Notes under the pieces: generated by a model
What the model was told of the DNA's origin: nothing
Databases searched by the model: none
The model's input: the letters and a program-made list of their open reading frames with translations, nothing else
Assembly: GCA_024686335.1 (NCBI GenBank)
Contig: JAILCI010000044.1
Location: 1 to 64,000 of the forward strand
DNA: 64,000 nt
Reading direction: 5' to 3'
From: Bacteroidales bacterium
GTDB lineage: Bacteria > Bacteroidota > Bacteroidia > Bacteroidales > WCHB1-69
Program-made: the position numbers and the translations under genes
Shown here: one piece after another, positions 1-8,549 of the stretch
Layout: the number at the start of each line of letters is the position of its first letter
Numbering within the stretch: position 1 is the first letter of the stretch

Positions 1-343
1 TGCGATGGCCGAATTTGGTAACAGTCTCCCCTCCTACAAACAGATTGAGGAACTAATTGAAAAATGTGAGTGGGAATGGAATGATAAGAGAAATGACGGT
101 TACACGGTGACTGGTCCTAACGGCAAATCTATTTTCTTCCCCGTTATACGGAAGACTCGTGATTGCAACGGTGAGTGGTATGAAAACTTGCTCGGTGGTA
201 CTGTGCCTGGCGGTAGCTTTTGGTCTTCCATGAAAGAGGGAAATGGGAATGCATGGACTTTAAGATTCACATGGAATGGCAAGGATGTTGCCGAAAGCCA
301 AAGATGCAATTGGATTGGCGTTCGACTTGTGAAGAATAAATAA
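1..343 (+). CDS. C-terminal part of a FISUMP/DUF1566-like domain protein, truncated by the window edge
   Basis: Translation ends GGSFWSSMKEGNGNAWTLRFTWNGKDVAESQRCNWIGVRLVKNK, resembling the WSST...NNxRCNGxSVRLV pattern of this family. The true start is probably outside the window. Confidence 0.55.
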   Translation, partial: AMAEFGNSLPSYKQIEELIEKCEWEWNDKRNDGYTVTGPNGKSIFFPVIRKTRDCNGEWYENLLGGTVPGGSFWSSMKEGNGNAWTLRFTWNGKDVAESQRCNWIGVRLVKNK

Positions 344-360
344 TGATATGAAATTTTAAA

Positions 361-390
361 AAAAGAGACGCACGTTGGTGCGTCTCTTTT
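361..390. terminator. Bidirectional intrinsic terminator
   Basis: Perfect 13-bp stem AAAAGAGACGCAC-GTTG-GTGCGTCTCTTTT between convergent genes, with T- and A-tracts. Confidence 0.9.
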
Positions 391-405
391 TTTATTCGAT
401 GATTA

Positions 406-425
406 AGACGTTCCATGGAACGTCT
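406..425. repeat. 20-bp perfect palindrome AGACGTTCCATGGAACGTCT (REP-like)
   Basis: Read directly. It sits 5 bp downstream of the stop codon of the minus-strand DUF362 gene. Confidence 0.85.
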
Positions 426-430
426 CTACC

Positions 431-1516
431 CTATTTTACGAATGGTTTCAGATCTTTGGCAGCCTCTTCAGCGGTGATGCGTTTGCCACCATTGTCGAGG
501 TCGATAATAACGTAACGATCATGGCCCATGCCGAGCTCTTTCATATAGCTGAGCTGTCGCAAGCCGTGGCGACTCTCAATACGTTCTACCATATCGTGAT
601 GCTCCTCAGCAGTCATAGCGTAGATAATGTCGACGCATGCCTGGTCGATAGCCAGAAGATCGGTAGAAGAGAGAATGCCCACATTAGGCGTTACAACGGG
701 TTCAGCTTCCAGACCTTCACAGTCGCATGATACAGACATATTGCGCATCACGTTCACATAGCAAACTTTCTCCCCAAAATAGTCGATGGTGGCTTTTGTG
801 GACTCGGTCATTCTCTCCATGAACTCCTCTTCGGCGATGTCCCACTGGTTAGGTTGGCCTGGAGTAGTATGGATCCAAGCCTTGCCCACGCGACCGTCGG
901 CACAACCGATACCAATGTTCTTGTTACTACCACCAAAACCGCCTTGTGTATGACCTTTGAAATGGGTTAATGCTACTAAAGAGTTGTAGTTTGTCAAGTG
1001 ACTGCCCATAGACATACGCTCGAACCATTTGCCGCCTTTTACAGGTAGTGTCACAGTGTCCTCTTCGTCGAGAATATCTACAGGACAGAATGTCCAACCG
1101 TTGACTTTCAAGGTGTTGCGATGCAGTTCGGTCGTGTAGCGATCACCCTCATAATAGGTGTTGGTCTCGATGATATTAGCACCTTGCAAGTCCTTTTCCA
1201 TCAAAGCCTTCACCCACTCACTCGGGATAATATTAGGACCGTTCTGTTCGCCGGTATGGAGTTTTACTCCCACTTTGCCGGAGATTCTGCCGTTAACTTT
1301 CTCATACGCTTTGATGAGACCTTCGGCGGAAAGGTCGCGAGTAAAATAAACGACGGCCTCATCGCCAGTGCGTTGGTCGTAGGGCACATACTTGTTACCA
1401 TCAGTGCCGGGAACGGGATCTTTAACCATAGTTTCTTGATTTTCTGATTTTTGCGCTTTGCCACTACATCCAGCCAGAATAAGGGCTGCTAGGGCGAGGA
1501 TAAATGTTCTTTTCAT
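431..1516 (-). CDS. DUF362 domain-containing lipoprotein
   Basis: Lipoprotein signal MKRTFILALAALILAGCSG. DUF362-like core ...NSLVALTHFKGHTQGGFGGSNKNIGIGCADGRVGKAWIHT. Start taken at the internal Met rather than the longest ORF. Confidence 0.8.
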   Translation of the reverse strand: MKRTFILALAALILAGCSGKAQKSENQETMVKDPVPGTDGNKYVPYDQRTGDEAVVYFTRDLSAEGLIKAYEKVNGRISGKVGVKLHTGEQNGPNIIPSEWVKALMEKDLQGANIIETNTYYEGDRYTTELHRNTLKVNGWTFCPVDILDEEDTVTLPVKGGKWFERMSMGSHLTNYNSLVALTHFKGHTQGGFGGSNKNIGIGCADGRVGKAWIHTTPGQPNQWDIAEEEFMERMTESTKATIDYFGEKVCYVNVMRNMSVSCDCEGLEAEPVVTPNVGILSSTDLLAIDQACVDIIYAMTAEEHHDMVERIESRHGLRQLSYMKELGMGHDRYVIIDLDNGGKRITAEEAAKDLKPFVK

Positions 1517-1627
1517 TATTTGATATTTTGAGATGCAAAAATAGAAAAAATGGATTATCAAGGTATGAAAGACGTCATGACAAAGTGAAAATAACTTCTC
1601 AGCAAAGTGGTTGAATAAGAAAAAATA

Positions 1628-1636
1628 TACTTTTGC
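1628..1636 (+). promoter_or_regulatory. Bacteroidales -7 box TACTTTTGC upstream of the araC-type gene
   Basis: TAnnTTTG consensus 20 bp upstream of ATG 1656. Confidence 0.6.
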
Positions 1637-1655
1637 ATACTAATTCACATAAAAT

Positions 1656-2504
1656 ATGGCAAATAAACTGATTTACACCACGGTGGATGGCAATATGCAA
1701 GTGGAACATTATAGCGACCATATTCATCTTTGTCGCATCAGCGAAGGAGGCACATGCAACACTGTCGTTCGAGAGAATATGCTAGTGTATGTCTATTCAG
1801 GCGAGGTGGATTTTATGGTTGGCGGTCATACAACCACATTGCGCCCGGGAGGGACCTACCTGCTGCGTCGCAATCATAAAGCACAGAAGCGTGCTCACAC
1901 AGGACCGCATGGCGAACCGATGGAGGGAATGTTCATCTATCTGCCCCAGCGTATGATGCGTCGTTTAGCACAAGAATTGCGCATAGACTTATCGGATGTC
2001 AAGAGTTGGGGACGTAACCGATCTTTTGTGTTATTGCCTGAAAACCCGATGCTAGACCACTTCTTTGCCTCTCTGCGGAGTTATTTCTCCTATGACAATT
2101 TCCCATCTGAGAAACTGTTTGATGTGCGTGTGATGGAATTGGTGCTCACAGTGCTGGAAATCAAGCCAGAGTTGAAATCTGTATTGTTTGATTTTACAGA
2201 AATTGGGAAGATAGACATTGCCCAGTTTATGGAAAACAATTACACCAGTGTTTTATCCCTTAACGATTATGCTCACTTCACCGGTCGGAGTCTATCTGCT
2301 TTCAAAAAGGAGTTTTCTGAGATATATGGTATGCCGCCAATGCGTTGGATAATTGAGCGTCGGTTAGAAGAGGCCCATCGTCTTATAACTGCCGGACGGA
2401 AACCTAAGGATGTGTATACGGAGGTCGGTTTCAAGAATTTGAGTCATTTTTCGAAGGCTTTCAAGCAGAAGTTTGGCATAGCGCCATCTGAAGTTTGCCG
2501 ATAG
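1656..2504 (+). CDS. AraC family transcriptional regulator
   Basis: C-terminal double HTH: LNDYAHFTGRSLSAFKKEFSEIYGMPPMRWIIERRLEEAHRLI...VYTEVGFKNLSHFSKAFKQKFGIAPSE. Confidence 0.9.
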   Translation: MANKLIYTTVDGNMQVEHYSDHIHLCRISEGGTCNTVVRENMLVYVYSGEVDFMVGGHTTTLRPGGTYLLRRNHKAQKRAHTGPHGEPMEGMFIYLPQRMMRRLAQELRIDLSDVKSWGRNRSFVLLPENPMLDHFFASLRSYFSYDNFPSEKLFDVRVMELVLTVLEIKPELKSVLFDFTEIGKIDIAQFMENNYTSVLSLNDYAHFTGRSLSAFKKEFSEIYGMPPMRWIIERRLEEAHRLITAGRKPKDVYTEVGFKNLSHFSKAFKQKFGIAPSEVCR

Positions 2505-2546
2505 AGAAATCAGCATGCCCGGAATTTTTCTATTTTTGCCGCCCAA

Positions 2547-3410
2547 ATGATCTACCTCATATTAGCCATAGTATTCTCTGCTGGTGTCTTTGTCACCATG
2601 CGCTTCTTCAAGCGCTTTGAATTGGACAATCACCAGGCTTTGATGTGGAACTATGTCTTCGCCACCATCACAGGATTTTTGATTTGCAAACGTTTTGACA
2701 CAATTCCCCAGTTAGTCAGCGAGCCGTGGTTTGGACTCTCTATTTTAACAGGTTTTTGGTTCATCTTCACATATCTGCTCATGACAGCCTCCACACAGAC
2801 TTCGGGGGTTACCATCACTTCTCTTTCCAGTAAGCTGTCTGTGGTACTGCCCACTTTAGCTGGTGTTTTTATTTTTCAGGAACAGTTGAATCCGACAGTT
2901 GCCACCGGCATCATTTTAGCTCTAGTAGCTTTAGCCTTGGTGGTGGGTGGAAAAGATAATGCGAATGATAATATCCACAAAACCAGCTGGTTATTACCAA
3001 TTCTCATCTTTTTTGGCACCGGCACGGGCGATATTTTGATGAAACTCAACGAACAACGCAATGTTGCCGACAATATGGGTTTCATGATTGCTTTCATCTA
3101 TCTGATAGCCCTATTATTCGGAATTATCTTGGTAGTCTACGATCTGGTGAAAGGGAAATCCAAATGGCAAAACAAGAGCATTCTTGGAGGAATTGCTTTG
3201 GGTGTCATCAACTTCTTCTCCACATTCTGCATTTTCAACGCTATGCGCTTTTTCGACAATGTAGTGCTTTTCCCTATCTATAATATCGGAGTCGTCTGCC
3301 TTACCGCACTTATCGGCTGGCTTCTTTTCAAGGAAAAACTTACTTGGAAAAACTACTTGGGACTTGCTATCGCTATTATTGCAGTAGTACTGATTACGGT
3401 AAAACATTAA
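2547..3410 (+). CDS. EamA/DMT superfamily transporter
   Basis: About ten hydrophobic segments and an EamA-like internal repeat. TATTTTTG box at 2531. Confidence 0.8.
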   Translation: MIYLILAIVFSAGVFVTMRFFKRFELDNHQALMWNYVFATITGFLICKRFDTIPQLVSEPWFGLSILTGFWFIFTYLLMTASTQTSGVTITSLSSKLSVVLPTLAGVFIFQEQLNPTVATGIILALVALALVVGGKDNANDNIHKTSWLLPILIFFGTGTGDILMKLNEQRNVADNMGFMIAFIYLIALLFGIILVVYDLVKGKSKWQNKSILGGIALGVINFFSTFCIFNAMRFFDNVVLFPIYNIGVVCLTALIGWLLFKEKLTWKNYLGLAIAIIAVVLITVKH

Positions 3411-3456
3411 TGTTAAGCACTATGCAGCATTCAGAGATTTCTCATCCTGCGATGCT

Positions 3457-4152
3457 TTAACACTCTTTCCTTCCTTTAAAAAAAGGGCAACGAATGCCAA
3501 TGCACTGATTGTTTTGTGAAGAATAGGTACAGACAATCTTATCGGCTTTCATCTCTATGTTGAAATGTTCCTTCACAAACTCAATTGCGGACAATATAGA
3601 GAGGTATGAGTCTCGTTTACAGCAGCGCGGGCCTCCGATGTCAGCAATAGCATTCAGAGAACGAGCAGTCATCTTATGCGACAGGGCAAAGGGTTCCTGC
3701 GCTAGAGGTGTCGATTTGGTGATGATGGAGACAAACATCCCGGAACTGATTCCCGCTCCACAGGCACCCCAGAACCCACACGCGCCTCCTGGCACTTTTT
3801 TTCCTCGACTAATCATTTCTGACAAAGCAACTGGCAAGTCGATGTCGCCACCAGCATTCCGATAAGCAGTAAGCAGGGCCGCACCTACCATCACATGGTG
3901 CTCCGGACCGTGCGTGTGACAGAATGGCATTGCCATCATCTTCTGGATAATTTCAATAGGATTGATGGAGGTCTCCACAAGACAGAGTCCCGTAATCATA
4001 TCTAAACCGGCAGTATGACATTCGTCACACACATAGTGACCTTTGACACAACGAGTTTTGCTATCTATCTTTCGATGGCAGATAACACATTCCATTGGTT
4101 CACTGTTTTCTAAATATTCCAGTGGCGCACCACAGATCAGACATTCATCCAT
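3457..4152 (-). CDS. DUF5714-like cysteine-rich protein
   Basis: N-terminal CxxC zinc-ribbon-like motifs (CLICGAPL...CVICHRKI...CDECH), then FCHTHGPEHHVMVGAALL, GGACGFWGACGAG and GPRCCKRDS motifs. Confidence 0.7.
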   Translation of the reverse strand: MDECLICGAPLEYLENSEPMECVICHRKIDSKTRCVKGHYVCDECHTAGLDMITGLCLVETSINPIEIIQKMMAMPFCHTHGPEHHVMVGAALLTAYRNAGGDIDLPVALSEMISRGKKVPGGACGFWGACGAGISSGMFVSIITKSTPLAQEPFALSHKMTARSLNAIADIGGPRCCKRDSYLSILSAIEFVKEHFNIEMKADKIVCTYSSQNNQCIGIRCPFFKGRKEC

Positions 4153-4163
4153 ATTCTTTAATA

Positions 4164-4490
4164 CTATAATTGTTCAAAAATCTCTTTTTGTTTATCAGTT
4201 GAAATCCGTTTTGCCACACCGTTAATAGGCAATTCTGAAATGGATTCCGGATTGGCTATCAATGCGTCCTTTTGCTTTCGTGTCAGCCGTTTTATGCGAT
4301 ATTCCAGCTGACAGGCTGTCACTTTGTCTTCTGTCTGCCATATACAGCGAATCAACTTCATTGGATGACTTCGGGTATACTTGGCACAACCGGGCAGACG
4401 ATGATAGTGTTCTTTCAGTCGAGCCACCACATCCTTGGCTATACCTGTGTAAAGGCTTCCGTCGGTACACTCAATAATATAGACAAACAT
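4164..4490 (-). CDS. GIY-YIG nuclease family protein (YhbQ-like)
   Basis: MFVYIIECTDGSLYTGIAKDVVARLKEH motif. Confidence 0.85.
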   Translation of the reverse strand: MFVYIIECTDGSLYTGIAKDVVARLKEHYHRLPGCAKYTRSHPMKLIRCIWQTEDKVTACQLEYRIKRLTRKQKDALIANPESISELPINGVAKRISTDKQKEIFEQL

Positions 4491-4495
4491 GATCC

Positions 4496-5605
4496 CTATT
4501 CTTTCGCTTGCGATTCTGATGGGAGGTTCTCCCAGAATTGTCTTAACTCATCGATGATCTCATCGTAATTTTCCTGTGTAAACTCTCCTTCGCCGAGCAG
4601 CATTATAGTATAGTCTATACCTTCAAAACTCTTGGCTGTCGGGGTATCTTTAAAACCGTTTCTTTTGTAGAAATTGTACCTTCGAAGACGTTGTTCTAAA
4701 TTAGGACAGTCTTTCTGAGCAGGCGACTCTATATCGATAACCATCGGTTGGTCAGCATGTTGAGCAATCAGACTAGACAATATCATTTGGCCATAACCTT
4801 TCCCTCGCAATTCTTCGCAAACGGCGAAATACCATCCCCAGTCGAAGTCTTGGCGTTTCAGTACCATCGTTAACCCGACAAATTTTTCTTGATCATAATA
4901 GACGGTGAAATCAATCGGTATAGTCTTCATGAGTTCTTTGATATCATCGTAAGGAATTTGCTCCTCTGGAGGAAAAGCACTCTCATAGAGGCTTCTAAAT
5001 TCCACATTGTCAATGTTGGATGAGGTTATCTTGACAGTTCTGAGGTCATTGTGAATACTCTTAATGACTTTACAGGGATTCCCAACGGCAATTGAACCAG
5101 AAGGGATATCTGCAACTACAGCAGAACCAGCACCTATGGTCACATCATTACCGATAGTGACACCAGGCAAGATCGTCACGCTGCCGCCGATCCAGACGTT
5201 ATCGCCGATGGTGACGGGTCTCGCCCACTCGATTCTGGAGTTGCGTTCGACAGGGTCTGTGCTGTGACAGGCGGTATAGATACTGACATTGGGTCCGATG
5301 AAGCAGTCATCACCTATGGTCACACGTGCTTCATCAAGGATGGTGAAATTGAAATTGGCAAAGAAGCGCTTGCCTACCCGGATCTGTTTGCCGTAATCGC
5401 AATGAAACGGCTGGTTGACAATAATATCATCATCTCCTATGGAATCAAACAGATTGTGCAGTATCTCCTTCATCTTTCGCGTCTCAGAGGGACGCAAGGC
5501 ATTATATTCATGAATGATCTCCCTTGTCTCCATCAACTCTCGCGACAAATCTGGGTCAACAGCTGAATAGAACTGACCTGCCAACATTTTTTCTTTTTCG
5601 GTCAT
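4496..5605 (-). CDS. Maltose O-acetyltransferase (left-handed beta-helix) fused to a C-terminal GNAT domain
   Basis: N-terminus is Maa-like (LAGQFYSAVDPDL...IGDDCFIGPNVSIYTACHSTDPVERN...GDNVWIGGSVTILPGVTIGNDVTIGAGSAV). C-terminus is GNAT-like (DWGWYFAVCEELRGKGYGQMILSSLIAQ). Confidence 0.85.
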   Translation of the reverse strand: MTEKEKMLAGQFYSAVDPDLSRELMETREIIHEYNALRPSETRKMKEILHNLFDSIGDDDIIVNQPFHCDYGKQIRVGKRFFANFNFTILDEARVTIGDDCFIGPNVSIYTACHSTDPVERNSRIEWARPVTIGDNVWIGGSVTILPGVTIGNDVTIGAGSAVVADIPSGSIAVGNPCKVIKSIHNDLRTVKITSSNIDNVEFRSLYESAFPPEEQIPYDDIKELMKTIPIDFTVYYDQEKFVGLTMVLKRQDFDWGWYFAVCEELRGKGYGQMILSSLIAQHADQPMVIDIESPAQKDCPNLEQRLRRYNFYKRNGFKDTPTAKSFEGIDYTIMLLGEGEFTQENYDEIIDELRQFWENLPSESQAKE

Positions 5606-5697
5606 AAGTGCTTAGATTTCTAATTGGCAGCAAAATTAAGAAAAATCTCGGAGATTGTGCCCCGGCAGTTCTCACAGATGGACCGGGATTCCTGTAG

Positions 5698-5717
5698 GGT
5701 CGATGCGTGCATCGACC
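5698..5717. repeat. Hairpin GGTCGATGC-GT-GCATCGACC (REP-like, TGTAGGGTCG family)
   Basis: 9-bp inverted repeat. A related sequence in opposite orientation lies at 30717-30736. Confidence 0.75.
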
Positions 5718-5736
5718 ATGACCGAAGGGATGTGAC

Positions 5737-5781
5737 GGACGTATGATGCGTAAGCATACAAATAGCGTATGCGATACGTCC
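5737..5781. repeat. Nested inverted repeat GGACGTAT..GCATAC..GTATGC..ATACGTCC
   Basis: Outer 8-bp and inner 6-bp arms read directly, immediately downstream of the fur-family stop codon. Confidence 0.7.
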
Positions 5782-6219
5782 CTATGCATGCTTTTTTGCG
5801 CAGTCAGGACAGATCCCTTTTGCCACGTATTCTGCATCTTCCACTTGGAAACCTTCGGGCAATGTCACTTCGGGGAGGAGAATATCGGTAAGGCAGAATG
5901 TTTGGTGACAAATATGGCAAGTGAAGTGTACGTGTTTGATTTTCAATTGATTGTCGTCAAAATGAGCGAGACAGTACTTTTGGGAACCGCTACCATCATC
6001 GATGGCATCTAGGATATGGTTTTCTGTCATAAGGTTGAGGGTCCTGAACAGTGTGGATTTATCCACTGTCGGTAAGGATTCTTCCAGATCAGCAAGATTG
6101 AATGTTCCCGAGAATTCGCGATTGATAGTACGCAGAATGAGCAGGCGCACCGCTGTAATGCGGATGCCTGCTCTGCGTAGGATTTGTTCCTCAGATATAT
6201 TGCTTTTTGTTTGTTCCAT
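5782..6219 (-). CDS. Fur family transcriptional regulator (possibly Zur-like)
   Basis: RRAGIRITAVRLLILRTI...DKSTLFRTLNLM...HVHFTCHICHQTFCL...CPDC, with Fur fold and Cys pairs. Confidence 0.85.
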   Translation of the reverse strand: MEQTKSNISEEQILRRAGIRITAVRLLILRTINREFSGTFNLADLEESLPTVDKSTLFRTLNLMTENHILDAIDDGSGSQKYCLAHFDDNQLKIKHVHFTCHICHQTFCLTDILLPEVTLPEGFQVEDAEYVAKGICPDCAKKHA

Positions 6220-6220
6220 A

Positions 6221-8311
6221 TCAGCAGTTTTTGATTCTTAAAGCTCTCATTGCGTTGAAGACGGCCAGGACAGTGACACCCACATCAGCAAATACGGCCA
6301 TCCACATCGTTGCGATGCCGAAAGCAGCGAGCAACAGGACAGCCACCTTAACTCCGATGGCGAACCATACGTTCTGACGAGCAATAGAAAGAGTGCGTCT
6401 TGCTATTCGTATAGCCAGTGCCACTTTAGTAGGTTTATCGTCCATCAGTACTACATCTGCGGCTTCTATTGCTGCATCGCTACCTAGTCCACCCATAGCT
6501 ATACCCACATCTGCTCTGGCAAGTACGGGTGCGTCATTAATGCCGTCACCGACAAAAGCCAGGCGACCACCATTTCCTTCTTTACTTAGAAGCTGCTCCA
6601 TATAATTAACCTTGTCTGCCGGCATCAATTCAAATTGAAAGTCGGTGATTTTCAGTTTTTTAGCAACATCTTCGGCAGTCTCTTTACGATCGCCAGTAAG
6701 CATGACGGTACGAGTAACCCCAAGTTGTTTGAGCCTTTGTATAGCCTCAGCGCTGTCTTCCTTGACGCGATCATTAATTACAATGTGTCCGGCATATTCT
6801 CCGTTGATGGCGACATGGATTATGGTGCCCTTTAGGTGACATTCATGCCATTTGGCTCCAATAGCTTCCATCATCTTAGAATTTCCCACGCACACCTGAT
6901 CATCACCAACACGAGCTTGAATACCTTGTCCGGCAACCTCTTCAATATTTTCTACCCTGCAGCCATCGGTAGCCTCATCGGGGAAAGCATCACGCAAGGC
7001 TGCCCCAATCGGGTGTGTGGAAAAGTGCTCCACATGTGCTGCCAAATGCAAAAGATGACGTTCATCGTATTTCTCGGGATGGACTGCTTCTACAGCGAAT
7101 TGCCCATGTGTCAGGGTGCCTGTCTTATCAAAGACTACAGTATCAACCTTAGCAAGCACGTCCATATAGTTGGAACCCTTGATAAGGATACCATTGCGGG
7201 ATGCTCCGCCGATACCACCAAAGAATGTAAGTGGCACACTGATGACTAGGGCACAAGGACAAGATACTATAAGGAACATCAAGGCGCGGTATAACCATGT
7301 TGGAAATACCGTAGCAAATTGGCCCGAGAAGATCGGTGGCAAAAGAGCGATAGCAACAGCGGCAAACACCACCACAGGAGTATAAATACGGGCAAAGCGG
7401 CTGATAAAAGTCTCGCTCTTAGACTTGTTATCATTGGCGCTTTCCACCAGTTTAATAATCTTCGAGACAGTGCTCTCTCCAAACGACTTGGTAGTACGTA
7501 CGCGGATGACACCAGAGATATTGACACATCCCGAGAGGACCTCATCACCTTCGCCAGCCTCACGCGGAAGGCTCTCGCCAGTCAGAGCAACTGTATTTAA
7601 CGAAGTTGTGCCTTCCAGGACCACACCATCGAGAGGGATTTTTTCACCAGGACGAACAACAATCGTTTCCCCGATTCCAACCTTTTCCGGGCTCACAGTC
7701 AACTCTTTACCATCACGTTCCACCGTGGCGGTGTCAGGACGAATCTGCATCAGGTGGGCAATGCTGTCGCGACTCTTGCCCTCGGCATAACCTTCAAATA
7801 GTTCACCGATTTGAAAGAAAAGCATGACGAAGACGGCTTCTGGGAACTGACTTTCAGCACCTGGCAGAAATCCCAGACAGAGTGCACCGATAGTAGCGAC
7901 TGACATTAGAAAATGTTCGTTAAAAGCCTCGCCATGCGCCAATCCTTCGACAGCCTCTTTGAGAGTGTCATAACCTATAAGAAGATATGGTACAAGGTAA
8001 ACGAGCAGTAGTTGCCATGTGGCCAAGTTGCAGAACTTCTCAATGAGAACGGCTATGATGAGCAACACGACTGTTGCCACGATACGAATAATCTGAGGTT
8101 TTAAGGAACCTTGGTGATGATGATGGTGGTGATGACTACAACCACATGATGCATGATGCTCATGATGATGACCACATTCGCATTCATCATCGTGATGATG
8201 ATGTTCATGTTCACACTCGTCATCATGGTGATGGTGGTGGTGGCAGCATTCGTTGTGAGACTCATGCACATGACATTCGGGGTCGTTTGTTCTATCTTCG
8301 TTGTGTTTCAT
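6221..8311 (-). CDS. Heavy-metal translocating P-type ATPase (Zn/Cd/Co type) with His-rich N-terminus
   Basis: SCPCALVISVP, DKTGTLTHG, MLTGDRKETAE and GDGINDAPVLARADVG motifs; N-terminal HHHHHH/CxC tracts. Confidence 0.93.
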   Translation of the reverse strand: MKHNEDRTNDPECHVHESHNECCHHHHHHDDECEHEHHHHDDECECGHHHEHHASCGCSHHHHHHHQGSLKPQIIRIVATVVLLIIAVLIEKFCNLATWQLLLVYLVPYLLIGYDTLKEAVEGLAHGEAFNEHFLMSVATIGALCLGFLPGAESQFPEAVFVMLFFQIGELFEGYAEGKSRDSIAHLMQIRPDTATVERDGKELTVSPEKVGIGETIVVRPGEKIPLDGVVLEGTTSLNTVALTGESLPREAGEGDEVLSGCVNISGVIRVRTTKSFGESTVSKIIKLVESANDNKSKSETFISRFARIYTPVVVFAAVAIALLPPIFSGQFATVFPTWLYRALMFLIVSCPCALVISVPLTFFGGIGGASRNGILIKGSNYMDVLAKVDTVVFDKTGTLTHGQFAVEAVHPEKYDERHLLHLAAHVEHFSTHPIGAALRDAFPDEATDGCRVENIEEVAGQGIQARVGDDQVCVGNSKMMEAIGAKWHECHLKGTIIHVAINGEYAGHIVINDRVKEDSAEAIQRLKQLGVTRTVMLTGDRKETAEDVAKKLKITDFQFELMPADKVNYMEQLLSKEGNGGRLAFVGDGINDAPVLARADVGIAMGGLGSDAAIEAADVVLMDDKPTKVALAIRIARRTLSIARQNVWFAIGVKVAVLLLAAFGIATMWMAVFADVGVTVLAVFNAMRALRIKNC

Positions 8312-8549
8312 TTCTTTACAAGTATGGACGTTCTACGAACGTTGAATTCGGGGGCAAAAGTACAGAAATATTTGCGCAACTGAGTTGCAAAGATTAAACT
8401 ATCAGTTGTAAAAAATGGAATCTGCTTCTTGAGGTAGAAATGAGATGTAGTAAGGAGGTCATTTAATTAACCCCACACTAACTTAATTCAACGTGGGCAG
8501 ACCTCGTGCCAAAAAAAATTGTAGGTTTGCAGCCTTAATACAACGCCTC

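Noticed and set aside
8146-8397. ORFs with MMLMMMTTFAFIIVMMM or His/Asp-rich sequence at the 5' end of the P-type ATPase
   Set aside because: They are alternative-frame readings of the CAT/GAT-rich His tract of the ATPase.
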